A stretch of 64,000 nt of DNA from Streptomyces sp. GQFP (lineage in GTDB: Bacteria; Actinomycetota; Actinomycetes; Streptomycetales; Streptomycetaceae). Numbering within the stretch: the stretch's first letter is position 1; the number at the start of each line of letters is the position of its first letter. Positions 8,969 through 16,985 of this stretch are shown in pieces. Below the pieces are notes generated by a model. It saw nothing but the letters and a program-made list of their open reading frames with translations. It had not been told where the DNA came from and ran no database searches. Both the position numbers and the translations under genes were made by a program. Location: positions 2,728,001 to 2,792,000 of the forward strand of contig NZ_CP089312.1 of the NCBI RefSeq assembly GCF_021545335.1, in the 5' to 3' direction.

Positions 8969-9405
8969 CGTGTTCGTCCTCCCCACTCGCATGCCGGTTC
9001 CGGGCCGCCCGGAACCGTCGCCTCGGCCGCCAGTTCGTCTCGCGCTCGCTCGGCCCGCGTCAGCTGTTCGCCGACCTTCGCCCGGACCGACTGCAACTCG
9101 CCGATCAGCGCGTCGAGTTCGTCCAGCTTGCGGCGGTAGACGGCGAGCGACGCCGGGCAGGAGTCGCCCTCCGGGTGGCCCGCCCGCAGACAGTCCACGA
9201 AGGGCCGCGTCTCCTCCAGGTCGAACCCGAAGTCCTGGAGCGTCCGGATCTGCCGGAGCAGCTTCAGGTCGCCCTCGTCGTAGGCGCGGTAGCCGTTGTC
9301 CGTGCGCCGCGCGGGCAGCAGCCCCCGTGACTCGTAGTACCGCAGGGTCCGTGTGGTGGTCCCGGCCCGCGCCGCCAGCTCCCCGATTCGCATGCCGATT
9401 CGCAT
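8965..9405 (-). CDS. MerR-family transcriptional regulator
   Basis: About 146 residues. The N-terminal winged HTH reads MRIGELAARAGTTTRTLRYYESRGLLPARR, which is classic MerR, with the second wing YDEGDLKLLRQIRTLQDFGF; a long dimerisation helix follows (about 85-130). One Cys pair (CLRAGHPEGDSCP) recalls metal or thiol sensors of the CueR/SoxR group, but without the full C-terminal loop the ligand is uncertain. ATG at 9405 or 9393 fits; an ATG at 9438 lies inside the palindromic operator and is rejected. The gene overlaps the thioredoxin gene by 4 bp. Confidence 0.9.
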   Translation of the reverse strand: MRIGMRIGELAARAGTTTRTLRYYESRGLLPARRTDNGYRAYDEGDLKLLRQIRTLQDFGFDLEETRPFVDCLRAGHPEGDSCPASLAVYRRKLDELDALIGELQSVRAKVGEQLTRAERARDELAAEATVPGGPEPACEWGGRTR

Positions 9406-9420
9406 ACGTACGAACGTAGT

Positions 9421-9440
9421 CCTTGACGCCGACGTCAAGG
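9421..9440. promoter_or_regulatory. MerR-type palindromic operator
   Basis: CCTTGACG-N4-CGTCAAGG is a perfect inverted repeat with 8-bp arms. It contains TTGACG in -35 orientation for the minus-strand merR gene and sits 16 bp before its first plausible ATG. MerR regulators bind such dyads between promoter elements, so autoregulation of the merR-thioredoxin transcript is likely. A leaderless or very short 5' end is implied. Confidence 0.7.
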
Positions 9441-9471
9441 CAAGGCCGCCTCCCGCAGGGACCTCACGGCC

Positions 9472-9987
9472 TCATCCCGGTGGCAGCAGCGGCTTTCGCT
9501 CCACCGGGGACGACAGGACTATCGACGTCGTCGTCCGGCCCAGCGCCGACGTCTGTTCCAGGACATCCTCCAGATGCGCCGTGTTCTCGACGGCCACCTT
9601 GAGGATCCAGCAGTCCTCGCCGACCACGTGATGCACCTCGATGATCTCGGGGCGGGCGAGCAGCTCCAGGGTCCTGGGGTGTTTGAGGGTGTAGCCGCCG
9701 TGCGGGTCGACGCGGATGAAGGCCTGGATGCCGTAGCCGAGGCGTGCGGGGTCGACATGGGCGCCGTATCCCGTGATCGCGCCCGCCGACTCCAGCCGGC
9801 GTACGCGCTCCGTGACCGCCGCCGGGCTCAGCCGTACCCTCCGGCCCAGCTCGCTCAGCTTGATCCGGCCGTCGGTCTGGAGGAGTTCCAGGATCTGCCG
9901 GTCCAGGGCGTCGAAGGCCACCGACGTTTCGCTGGCGGCGGGCCGCCACTGCCGTGGTTCTTTCGGTGCTTCGGCCGGATGTCCCAT
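9472..9987 (-). CDS. Lrp/AsnC-family transcriptional regulator
   Basis: A 171-residue Lrp-type regulator. The HTH (about 26-75) contains LDRQILELLQTDGRIKLSEL and RLSPAAVTERVRRLESAG; the RAM ligand-binding/oligomerisation domain follows with YGIQAFIRVD, PEIIEVHHVVGEDCWILKV and GRTTTSIVLSS. Such proteins respond to amino acids or small effectors. ATG 9987 has AAGGGGAAG directly upstream; the much longer open frame beyond it is antisense to the epimerase gene. It is transcribed divergently from that gene with a 72 bp gap, so it may control it. Confidence 0.92.
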   Translation of the reverse strand: MGHPAEAPKEPRQWRPAASETSVAFDALDRQILELLQTDGRIKLSELGRRVRLSPAAVTERVRRLESAGAITGYGAHVDPARLGYGIQAFIRVDPHGGYTLKHPRTLELLARPEIIEVHHVVGEDCWILKVAVENTAHLEDVLEQTSALGRTTTSIVLSSPVERKPLLPPG

Positions 9988-10059
9988 TACTTCCCCTTCA
10001 GAACTGGCTGGTGCGCCAGGAGAATTATGATCGCAAGGTCCGCTACGGGGAGGAACATC

Positions 10060-11022
10060 ATGTGCGACGTATTGGTCATCGGCGGCAATCGCTATTTCGG
10101 AAAGCGGCTCGTCGACCGGCTGATCGCGGCCGGAGACCGGGTCACCGTTCTCAACCGGGGTTCCGCTTCCCCGCCCACCGGCGCAATTCACGTAGTCGCC
10201 GACCGCGACGACGAAGCCGCCCTGAATTCCGCTCTCGGTGACCGTACCTTCGATGCCGTCGTCGACCAGGTCTGCTACACACCCCGCCAGGCGGCGATCG
10301 CCCGGCGCGTCTTCGCCGACGGCCGCACCCGCCGCTATGTGATGACGTCCACGATCGAGGTGTACGAGTACGAGGACTCCCTCGTCTACGAGGATGCCGT
10401 CGTCCCCGTGCGCGAGGACGCCGTCGATCCGCGTACCGTCCCCGTCGACCTCGAACTCCCCTGGGACCGGGCGGAGTTCCGCGACACGCACTACGGCGAG
10501 GGCAAGCGCCAGGCCGAGGCGGTCTTCGCGGCCGACGCCGACGGTACGGAGTCCCCGTACACCTGGACCTCCGTGCGCGTCGCCCATGTCCTGGGCGGGA
10601 ACGACGACTTCACCGGCCGGCTCGACCACTACGCCACCCGCATCCGGGCCGGCGCCCCGATCGCCGTACCGACCGAGAACCGGCCCGCGACCTACATCCA
10701 CGTCGAGGAGATCGCCGACTTCATGCTCTGGGCGGTGGGCCAGGACTTCACCGGGCCGGTGAACGCGGCGTCCCACGGCCTGCTGACCACTGAGGAATTG
10801 TGCGCGGCCGTTGCCCAGTACATCCCGAGCGGCAGGACCGTCTTCCAGAACGTGGACGTAGGCGAGATCTCCCCGTTCTCCTTCGCCCGCTCGTACGGCA
10901 TGGACAATTCCCGTGCCACCGAACTCGGATTCACTTTCGGCCACGTACAGGAATGGCTGCCCCGGGCGATCGCCGAGACGCTGGGCCCCGATGCGGACTC
11001 CGGCTCGGAGAAGACCACCTAG
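10060..11022 (+). CDS. NAD(P)-dependent epimerase/reductase-like protein
   Basis: A 320-residue extended-SDR-like protein. The N-terminal Rossmann motif is VLVIGGNRYFGKRLVDRL and the catalytic YxxxK is in HYGEGKRQAEAVF (near residue 148). The sequence between (FDAVVDQVCYTPRQA, VMTSTIEVYEY) fits the NAD-dependent epimerase/dehydratase fold, and C-terminal helices with HVEEIADFMLWAVG follow. The substrate is unknown; homologues are annotated as isoflavone-reductase-like or sugar epimerases. ATG 10060 has GGGGAGGA 5 bases upstream, which fixes the start. It is divergent from the Lrp regulator and is followed after 9 bp by the ASCH gene, so the two are probably co-transcribed. Confidence 0.88.
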   Translation: MCDVLVIGGNRYFGKRLVDRLIAAGDRVTVLNRGSASPPTGAIHVVADRDDEAALNSALGDRTFDAVVDQVCYTPRQAAIARRVFADGRTRRYVMTSTIEVYEYEDSLVYEDAVVPVREDAVDPRTVPVDLELPWDRAEFRDTHYGEGKRQAEAVFAADADGTESPYTWTSVRVAHVLGGNDDFTGRLDHYATRIRAGAPIAVPTENRPATYIHVEEIADFMLWAVGQDFTGPVNAASHGLLTTEELCAAVAQYIPSGRTVFQNVDVGEISPFSFARSYGMDNSRATELGFTFGHVQEWLPRAIAETLGPDADSGSEKTT

Positions 11023-11031
11023 CGTGATCCC

Positions 11032-11532
11032 ATGACCCCCATGACACAGGCGCGGCCCGACGATCCCTCGCGCCTGCCCAGAGCCGAGTTCGCCTTCCCC
11101 GGCCCGCTGCGCGACCAGCTCGTCGCCGCGATCCTCGACGGTTCCAAGACGTCGACGACCGGGCTCGTCGTCGACTACGAACACGACGGCGAGCCCCTGC
11201 CGGAGGTCGGCGGCCGCTCGGTGGTCGTCGACTCCGCCGACCGGCCCGTCGGCATCATCGAGGTCACCGGCGTACGGGTCGTCCCGCTGGCCGACGTGGA
11301 CCTCGCCCACGCACTCGACGAGGGCGAGGGCTACGCCGACGTGGCCGCCTGGCGTGCCGGTCACGAACGGTTCTGGCACAGCGACGGGGTGCGGGCGGCC
11401 CTGGACGACCCCGGGTTCACGGTGGACGACTCGACGATGGCGGTGCTGGAACGCTTCCGGCTGGTGGCGGACCTGCGGCCGGGGCCGGGGCCGGGGCCGG
11501 GTCCCGGTCCGGGCACGGGCCCGGCTGTCTGA
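11032..11532 (+). CDS. ASCH-domain protein
   Basis: A 166-residue protein with an ASCH (PUA-like) fold. Indicators are REFAFPGPL-like opening, the KTSTTGLVVDYE block (family K-x-x-T-x-x), and the later ALDEGEGYADVAAWRAGHERFW. ASCH proteins are thought to bind RNA or modified nucleotides; some have amidohydrolase activity on N4-acetylcytidine. The C-terminus ends in an almost pure Gly-Pro tail (about residues 150-164), encoded by GGGGCC repeats and probably disordered. The stop forms TGATCA with the stop of the convergent MFS gene, so the two genes end back to back with no spacer. Confidence 0.85.
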   Translation: MTPMTQARPDDPSRLPRAEFAFPGPLRDQLVAAILDGSKTSTTGLVVDYEHDGEPLPEVGGRSVVVDSADRPVGIIEVTGVRVVPLADVDLAHALDEGEGYADVAAWRAGHERFWHSDGVRAALDDPGFTVDDSTMAVLERFRLVADLRPGPGPGPGPGPGTGPAV

Positions 11533-12939
11533 TCAGGCAGCCGGGCCCGTACTCGTACCAGCACCCGTACTCCTCACCAGGCGTACGGCGGCGACCCCGG
11601 TGAGAGCCAGCAGCCCGATCGCCGTCCCGAACGCCGCCTCCGCCCCGCCCAGCACCGTCCCCGCCCGCAGGAACACCCCGCCGAGCAGGGCCACTCCGAG
11701 CGTGCCGCCCAACTGCTGTACGGCGTTGAGGAGTCCGGAGGCCGAGCCCGTCTCGTGCGGGCGCACCCGGTGCAGGGCGGCGGTGAAGAACGGGACGACG
11801 AAAAGTCCCTGGCCCACTCCGCAGACGGCCAACGCGAGGAGCAGCGGCCATGGGTAACGGGCCCCGGAGGCGGGGGAATTGGCGTACGCGGCGATGGCCG
11901 CCACCGCGCCCGCCCCGAGGGTGCCCAGGCCGGCGTACATCACCCGCGCCCCGTAACGCGGGACGAGCCGCCCGCCCGCCACCAACGACGACACGGCCAT
12001 CGCGGCGGACCACGGTACGAGGGACAGCCCGGCCGCCAACACCCCTATATGGGCCCCGAGTTGGAGTTGCAGCACGACGACCAGCAGCAGGCCGTTGACG
12101 GTGGCGAAGAAGAGCAGCGAGCAGACGAGGGCGGCCGGGAAGCCCCGGTTGCCGAGGAGCAGGCTCGGCTCGACGAGCGGGCTGCGTGAGCGACGGGCGC
12201 GGCGGCGCTGGTGCAGGACGAAGACACCGAACAGTACGGCCGAGGGGGCGAGCCAGGGCCAACTGCTGCTGGTGATCAGGGGATACGTCAGGAGACCGAC
12301 GGCCCCGCTCACCAGTGCGGTCCCGGTGAGGTCGAGACGAGGGCGGGCGGCGGAACAGTCTTCGGGGAGGAGCCGGGCGGCGGCCAGGACGGCGAGGCCC
12401 AGCGGGACGTTCACGAGGAACGCCGCCCGCCAGGACCCGGCGTGCGTGAGCACCCCGCCCAGCACCGGCCCGCACACCGCCGCCAGGCCCATCACCGGCC
12501 CGATGCTGCCCATCGCGCGGGCAAGTCCGTCGCCGTCGTACATGGCCCGGATCAGCCCGACCGTCTGTGGTACGACCAGTGCCGCCGCGGCACCCTGTAC
12601 GGCCCGCGCGGCGATCAGCGCACCGGCCGAGGGGGCCGCCGCGCAGACCAGCGAGGCGAGCACGAAGCCCGCGACGCCGATCCGGAAGATCCGCCGCCGC
12701 CCGGCGATGTCACCGAGCCGCCCGCCCGTGATCAGCAGCACGGCGAAGGGCAGGGTGTAGGCGGCGCCGTACCACTGGATGTCCGAGACCGGCCCGCCGA
12801 GTCCGGCGTGGATCGCGGGCGCGGCGACGGTCGTGATCGTGGCGTCGAGGAGGTTCATGGCCTCGGCGATGAGGAGGACGACGAGGCCGGCGTGGGAGCG
12901 GGGGTGGGTCTGCGTGTGGGTGTTCGTGTCGGTCGGCAT
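11533..12939 (-). CDS. MFS transporter, EmrB/QacA (DHA2)-like
   Basis: A 468-residue drug/metabolite exporter of the major facilitator superfamily with about 14 hydrophobic helices. Visible motifs are motif A-like GGRLGDIAGRRRIF after helix 2, motif C-like GPVLGGVLTHAGSWRAAF (LNWRxxF analogue) and a first helix with NLLDATITTVAAPAI. It lies divergent from a regulator with two fused Lrp-like halves, suggesting local control. ATG 12939 follows no Shine-Dalgarno sequence (the minus strand reads CTCCTCCCC there), so a leaderless start or an upstream in-frame ATG at 13008 is possible. The substrate is unknown. Confidence 0.9.
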   Translation of the reverse strand: MPTDTNTHTQTHPRSHAGLVVLLIAEAMNLLDATITTVAAPAIHAGLGGPVSDIQWYGAAYTLPFAVLLITGGRLGDIAGRRRIFRIGVAGFVLASLVCAAAPSAGALIAARAVQGAAAALVVPQTVGLIRAMYDGDGLARAMGSIGPVMGLAAVCGPVLGGVLTHAGSWRAAFLVNVPLGLAVLAAARLLPEDCSAARPRLDLTGTALVSGAVGLLTYPLITSSSWPWLAPSAVLFGVFVLHQRRRARRSRSPLVEPSLLLGNRGFPAALVCSLLFFATVNGLLLVVVLQLQLGAHIGVLAAGLSLVPWSAAMAVSSLVAGGRLVPRYGARVMYAGLGTLGAGAVAAIAAYANSPASGARYPWPLLLALAVCGVGQGLFVVPFFTAALHRVRPHETGSASGLLNAVQQLGGTLGVALLGGVFLRAGTVLGGAEAAFGTAIGLLALTGVAAVRLVRSTGAGTSTGPAA

Positions 12940-12996
12940 GGGGAGGAGAGTGCGCGCAGACAGCACGCGGCTTCCACCACCCGCCCCTAGACTGAT

Positions 12997-13039
12997 GATT
13001 TCGTCCATATACAGCCCGCCGCACAAGGATTTCATCCAT
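12997..13039. promoter_or_regulatory. pair of 12-bp direct repeats in divergent promoter
   Basis: GATTTCGTCCAT (12997-13008) and GATTTCATCCAT (13028-13039) match at 11 of 12 positions and start 31 bp apart, about three helical turns, so they lie on one face of the DNA. The second overlaps the regulator's start codon. The location between the MFS gene and an Lrp-like regulator fits an autoregulatory operator; binding is inferred. Confidence 0.45.
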
Positions 13040-14006
13040 GCTCGATGCGATCGACCGGGGCCTGGTGCACGCCCTGCACATCGACGGGCGGGCTCCCTTC
13101 GCCCGTATCGGTGCCGTGCTCGGGGTCTCCGCGCAGACGGCCGCCCGACGCTACCGGCGGCTGCGCGCCGAGGCCGGCCTGCGGGTGGTCGGGCTGGCCT
13201 CGCCGGGACACGCGGGGCAGGTCCAGTGGTTGCTGCGGCTGACTGCGGTGCCGCACAGCGCGCAGGACCTGGCCCGCGCACTGGCCCACCGACCGGACAC
13301 CTCGTGGGTACGGCTGGCGTCGGGCGGTACGGAGATCCTGGCCGTGGTCCGGACCCCTCTGGACGTCTCGGACGGCCACGCCCTCCTGCTCCACGACATC
13401 CCGCGCACGGCCGGGATCACGTCGGTGTCGGCCCACAGTCTGCTGCACACGTATGTCGGCGGGCCGACGACCTGGGGTGGGCGGACGAACGTGCTGACGG
13501 AAGATCAGGTACGTGGCCTGCGACCGGAGGAAACCGAGTCGGCAGTGCCGTCCAGCCCCCTGACCGAAGCCGACCGCACCCTCCTCGACGCGCTCGCGCA
13601 CGACGGCCGGGCGAGCGTCGCCTCACTCGCGACCGCCACCGGCTGGTCACCGGCGACTGTTGCCCGGCGGTTGACGGAACTCCGCTCCTCCGGGGCGCTG
13701 TTCTTCGACATCGACCTGAACGACAGTGTGCTGGGGGCGACTTCGCAGGCGCTGTTGTGGATGTCGGTGGCTCCGGCGGAGTTGGATCGCGTGGCGCGGG
13801 CACTGGCCGGGCATGGTGAGTTGGCGTTCGTCGCGGCGACGACCGGGGCGACGAATCTGGTGGCTCAGGCGGTGTGTGCGGGTCCGGCGGCGCTGCACAC
13901 GTATCTGACGCGGCGCCTTTCCCAGCTGCCCGGCATCCACACGCTGGAGACGGCACCGGTACTCCGCACGGTCAAGGCGGCAGGTCCGTTGACCCGCCGC
14001 CCCTGA
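13038..14006 (+). CDS. double-domain Lrp/AsnC-family regulator
   Basis: At 322 residues this is twice the usual Lrp length, with two HTH-RAM halves. The first HTH is LDAIDRGLVHALHIDGRAPF with VSAQTAARRYRRLR; the second is LTEADRTLLDALAHDGRASV with WSPATVARRLTELR. Each is followed by a RAM-like stretch (PDTSWVRLASGG and ELAFVAATTGAT). Such fused Lrp proteins are common in actinomycetes and probably act as pseudo-dimers. The gene is divergent from the MFS transporter, its most likely target. Its start codon lies in one of the two direct repeats. No clear Shine-Dalgarno sequence precedes the ATG. Confidence 0.9.
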   Translation: MLDAIDRGLVHALHIDGRAPFARIGAVLGVSAQTAARRYRRLRAEAGLRVVGLASPGHAGQVQWLLRLTAVPHSAQDLARALAHRPDTSWVRLASGGTEILAVVRTPLDVSDGHALLLHDIPRTAGITSVSAHSLLHTYVGGPTTWGGRTNVLTEDQVRGLRPEETESAVPSSPLTEADRTLLDALAHDGRASVASLATATGWSPATVARRLTELRSSGALFFDIDLNDSVLGATSQALLWMSVAPAELDRVARALAGHGELAFVAATTGATNLVAQAVCAGPAALHTYLTRRLSQLPGIHTLETAPVLRTVKAAGPLTRRP

Positions 14007-14036
14007 GTTTCTCGCCCCCGCCCCACCAAGCTCGCC

Positions 14037-15716
14037 TCACCGCCCCGCGCCCACCAGCTCAGCCCCCTCAGCCACTTCCTCCTCCGCCCCCTCCGAACCA
14101 CTCCCCTTTCCCGGCAGCAGGAAAGCAACCAGCACCGTCCCCACCCCCAGAATCACCGCCCCGATCAGACTCGTGTACGCCACCGCATCCGCGAAGGAGG
14201 ACCCGACCGCGTCCGCCATCTGACGTGCCCCCTGGGCAAGTTGGGTGGCCTGTGCCTTCAACTCGGCCGCCTGTTCAGGCGTCCCCGCACTCGCCGCCCG
14301 CCCCGCGACCTGCTGAGCCTGCTCACCGATCGCCTGGGCCACCTGATACCCCGCACCCACCGAATCCTGCGCCTGCTCAAGTGCACTCGCCGACAGCTTG
14401 CTGCCAGCCGTCGCATCGGTCAGATGAGAGGCGTACGACGTCGAGAGCAGCGAGCCGAGGACCGCGATGCCGAGCGAACCGCCCAGCTCCAGCGAGGTGT
14501 CGTTCACCGCACCGCCGACGCCCAGTTGGGACTCGGGGAAAGCCCCCATGATCGCGTCCGTGCACGGGGAGAGGGCGAGGCCGATCGCGAGGCCGAGGAT
14601 GACGAGAGGCGCGACGAAATCCCCGTACGACGAACCGGAGTCGACCTGCGAGAGCAGTGCGAGGGCAGCCGTACCGCCGACCATGCCCGCCGTGACCGTG
14701 ATCCTCATGCCGATACGCGGGGTGAGGTAACCGGTGAGCGCCGAGCCTACGAAGACCGCGCCCGCGAGGGGCAGCATGCGCAGCCCGGTGTCCAGGGCGT
14801 CGTAGCCGAGGACGAACTGGAGGTGCTGGGTGAGGTAGTAGAACGCTCCGAAGACCGCCAGGAAGAAGAGAGCGACCGCGAGGTTCGAGCCCGCGAACCG
14901 GCGCTGGGTGAAGCGGCGTACGTCGAGGACGGGGCGCGGGTGGCGCAGCTCCCAGACCACGAAGAGGACCAGGCCGAGCCCCGCCGCCACCGCCGCCGTG
15001 ATCGCCTTGACGCCCCACCCGAAGTGCGGCCCCTCGATGATCATGTACACGAGCGCGGCGATCCACACCACCGACAGCAGCCCGCCGACGTAGTCGATCC
15101 GGTCCTGGTGGCCGGCCTTGGACGGCGGTACGAGGACGAAGGCGCCGACGATGGCGAGCACGACGATCGGCACGTTGATCAGGAACGTCGACGCCCAGCC
15201 GTGGTTCTCCAGCAGCGCACCCGCGACCAGCGGCCCGGCCGCGATGGCGAGTCCGGCGGTGGCGGTCCACAGGGTGATCGCCTTGGCACGTTCGGCGCGC
15301 GGGAAGGTCGCGGCGAGGAGGGAGAGCGTCGCGGGCATGATCAGCGCGGCGCCGACCCCCATGACGGCACGGGCCGCGATGACCCCGGTGCCGCTGTCGA
15401 CCAGCGACCCGGCGACCGCCCCTCCCCCGAAGACGACCAGGCCGAGCACGAGCGCCCCGCGCCGGCTGTACTTGTCGCCGATCGCGCCGAGCAGCAGCAT
15501 CAGGGCCGCGTACGGGACGGTGTAACCGTCTATGACCCACTGGAGGTCGGCGCTGGAGAGGCCCAGGTCCTGGGTCATGTCGGGCGCGGCGACGGTGAGG
15601 GCGGTGTTCGCCATCACGATCATCAGCAGGCTGAGGCAGAGCACGAGGAGCGCCCACCAGCGCCGGGCGTAGGGGCGGTCCATCTTTTCGACGGGTTCCG
15701 ACATGACAAGTCGCAT
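14037..15716 (-). CDS. MFS drug exporter, DHA2 family (14 TM)
   Basis: A 559-residue exporter of the EmrB/QacA type. The first helix carries LMIVMANTALTVAAPDM; motif A is GAIGDKYSRRGALV, motif C is around GPLVAGALLENHGWASTF, and the C-terminal half has 14-TM features. A long Ala/Gln-rich insert (about 470-520) lies between the last two helices. ATG 15716 is chosen because GAGGAAGG lies 10 bases upstream; ATG 15743 would start within that Shine-Dalgarno region. It is divergent from a TetR repressor, with three operator-like sites between them. Its substrate should also be the TetR inducer, but neither is known. Confidence 0.92.
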   Translation of the reverse strand: MRLVMSEPVEKMDRPYARRWWALLVLCLSLLMIVMANTALTVAAPDMTQDLGLSSADLQWVIDGYTVPYAALMLLLGAIGDKYSRRGALVLGLVVFGGGAVAGSLVDSGTGVIAARAVMGVGAALIMPATLSLLAATFPRAERAKAITLWTATAGLAIAAGPLVAGALLENHGWASTFLINVPIVVLAIVGAFVLVPPSKAGHQDRIDYVGGLLSVVWIAALVYMIIEGPHFGWGVKAITAAVAAGLGLVLFVVWELRHPRPVLDVRRFTQRRFAGSNLAVALFFLAVFGAFYYLTQHLQFVLGYDALDTGLRMLPLAGAVFVGSALTGYLTPRIGMRITVTAGMVGGTAALALLSQVDSGSSYGDFVAPLVILGLAIGLALSPCTDAIMGAFPESQLGVGGAVNDTSLELGGSLGIAVLGSLLSTSYASHLTDATAGSKLSASALEQAQDSVGAGYQVAQAIGEQAQQVAGRAASAGTPEQAAELKAQATQLAQGARQMADAVGSSFADAVAYTSLIGAVILGVGTVLVAFLLPGKGSGSEGAEEEVAEGAELVGAGR

Positions 15717-15744
15717 GGCTGCGGGGTCACCTTCCTCGATCATT

Positions 15745-15807
15745 TTGCACACCACCGTGCAGTTGCACGACAGTGTGCAATTTACTCGGATGCACAGCGC
15801 TGTGCAA
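15745..15807. promoter_or_regulatory. three tandem 18-bp TetR operator sites
   Basis: The pattern TTGCAC-N6-GTGCAA occurs three times: 15745-15762 (TTGCACACCACCGTGCAG), 15763-15780 (TTGCACGACAGTGTGCAA) and 15790-15807 (ATGCACAGCGCTGTGCAA). The first two are exactly adjacent and the third is offset by 9 bp. They fill the region between the exporter and the repressor, so the TetR protein probably represses both directions. Confidence 0.75.
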
Positions 15808-15828
15808 ATAAAAGGAAGGGGAGGCACA

Positions 15829-16446
15829 ATGTCAGCCATGACCACGGGCACCAGCAGCCGCGCCGACGCCAACCGCCACCGCATACTCGACGTCGCCCTC
15901 GCCGAGCTGTTGCGCGACCCCGACGCCTCGATGGACCAGATCGCGCGCGCCGCAGGTGTCGTACGACGGACCGTGTACGGGCATTTCCCCAGCCGGGAGG
16001 CGCTGATCAGCACGCTGCTCGACGGCGCGGTCGAGGCGGTGGCCGCCGCGCACGCCGAGGGTCGCGCGGGTGCCAAGGATCCGGCGGAGTGCGTGGCCCG
16101 GACCACACTCGCCGTCTGGCAGGTCGCCGACCGCTACCGGATACTCGTCGGGCTCGCCCAGCGCAGCGTCACCGTGCAGGGCATCCGCGACCGGTTCACC
16201 CCGGTCCGCGAGGCCTGTGTCGAGGTGCTCCGGCAGGGGCTGGAGGAGGGCGCGTTCAGCTCACCGCTGCCGGCGCCGGCACTGGCGTACGTGCATGAGC
16301 AGATGCTGTTCGCGCTGATGGAAGCGGTGAACGACGGGCTCCTGGCCCCGGAGGAGGCGGGCCGCTCCGCCGCGGTCACCCTGCTGACGACCGCGGGCGT
16401 ACCCGCCTCGCGGGCCACGGCGCTGGTGGCCGAGCTGAGCGACTGA
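15829..16446 (+). CDS. TetR-family transcriptional repressor
   Basis: A 205-residue regulator. The HTH (about 15-60) reads RHRILDVALAELL, then MDQIARAAGVVRRTVYGHFPSREALI, a standard TetR_N domain. The rest is helical ligand-binding domain (AYVHEQMLFALMEAV, AAVTLLTTAGV). ATG 15829 is preceded by AAGGAAGGGGAGG, a strong ribosome binding site; the frame upstream of it overlaps the operators and the exporter. Repression of the divergent DHA2 exporter, relieved by an exported compound, is the expected role. Confidence 0.94.
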   Translation: MSAMTTGTSSRADANRHRILDVALAELLRDPDASMDQIARAAGVVRRTVYGHFPSREALISTLLDGAVEAVAAAHAEGRAGAKDPAECVARTTLAVWQVADRYRILVGLAQRSVTVQGIRDRFTPVREACVEVLRQGLEEGAFSSPLPAPALAYVHEQMLFALMEAVNDGLLAPEEAGRSAAVTLLTTAGVPASRATALVAELSD

Positions 16447-16511
16447 GGCGACGGTCGTCCGCCGTACCGGTGCTGATACTGGTGCTGGTGCTGGTGCCGG
16501 AAACAGAAATG

Positions 16512-16559
16512 GCCGAGCGGCCAGGCTTCGGGGGAGTGCCTGGCCGCTCGGCGTTTTTC
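16512..16559 (+). terminator. rho-independent terminator after tetR gene
   Basis: The arms GCCGAGCGGCCAGG (16512-16525) and CCTGGCCGCTCGGC (16539-16552) form a 14-bp stem with a 13-base loop containing CGGGGGAG, and GTTTTTC follows. It lies 65 bp after the tetR stop. Confidence 0.85.
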
Positions 16560-16604
16560 GGGATCCCGGGACTCCGGCGGACCTGCCGGGTGCCCCGGGC
16601 CGGC

Positions 16605-16633
16605 CGGCCGGACTACGGGGGAGTGTCCGGCCG
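16605..16633. repeat. hairpin with CGGGGGAG loop
   Basis: CGGCCGGAC (16605-16613) pairs with GTCCGGCCG (16625-16633); the 11-base loop is TACGGGGGAGT. It lacks a T-run. It shares the loop core with the hairpins at 16512 and 16884. Confidence 0.55.
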
Positions 16634-16883
16634 TCCGGAGATGGCTTGCGGGTATGTCGTCGCTCTCGGCGATCTGGGTGATCTCAGCGATCTCGGCGCA
16701 GTTGGTCGGCCGCGATGCATGCCGGCCCGAGACCGGTGTCCCGGGGAGCAGGCGCACGTACTGGCCCACGGGCCGCAACCGATCACTTGCTGTTCAGTTC
16801 GGATCAGCTTCGGTCGGTCGACGATCAGTCGTCGGTCGAGCGAGGGGAACGGCGTCCGTGTCGGCACCGGGCTGGTGCGCCGA
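16634..16883. other. non-coding stretch between tetR and dctA genes
   Basis: No reading frame here has convincing codon usage or a recognisable product. The stretch holds short GATCT repeats (16668-16700) and a few small dyads around GTCGACGATC, but no feature I can name. Together with the three hairpins it fills the 539 bp between the two genes. Confidence 0.4.
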
Positions 16884-16923
16884 CCGGGCGGCTGAGAGAC
16901 GGGGGAGAATCTCAGCCGCCCGG
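16884..16923 (-). terminator. hairpin downstream of dctA
   Basis: CCGGGCGGCTGAGA (16884-16897) pairs perfectly with TCTCAGCCGCCCGG (16910-16923) around the loop GACGGGGGAGAA. It lies about 60 bases past the dctA stop on the minus strand and probably ends that transcript; there is no U-run, as is common in Streptomyces. Confidence 0.65.
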
Positions 16924-16985
16924 AGTCAACGGACCCGAGTCGACGGGCCGGAGTCGACGGGCGGGTGAGGCGGCCTGGCGGCCGG

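Noticed and set aside
9988..11379. Upstream extension of the Lrp gene on the minus strand
   Set aside because: Antisense to the epimerase and ASCH genes; ATG 9987 has a strong ribosome binding site.
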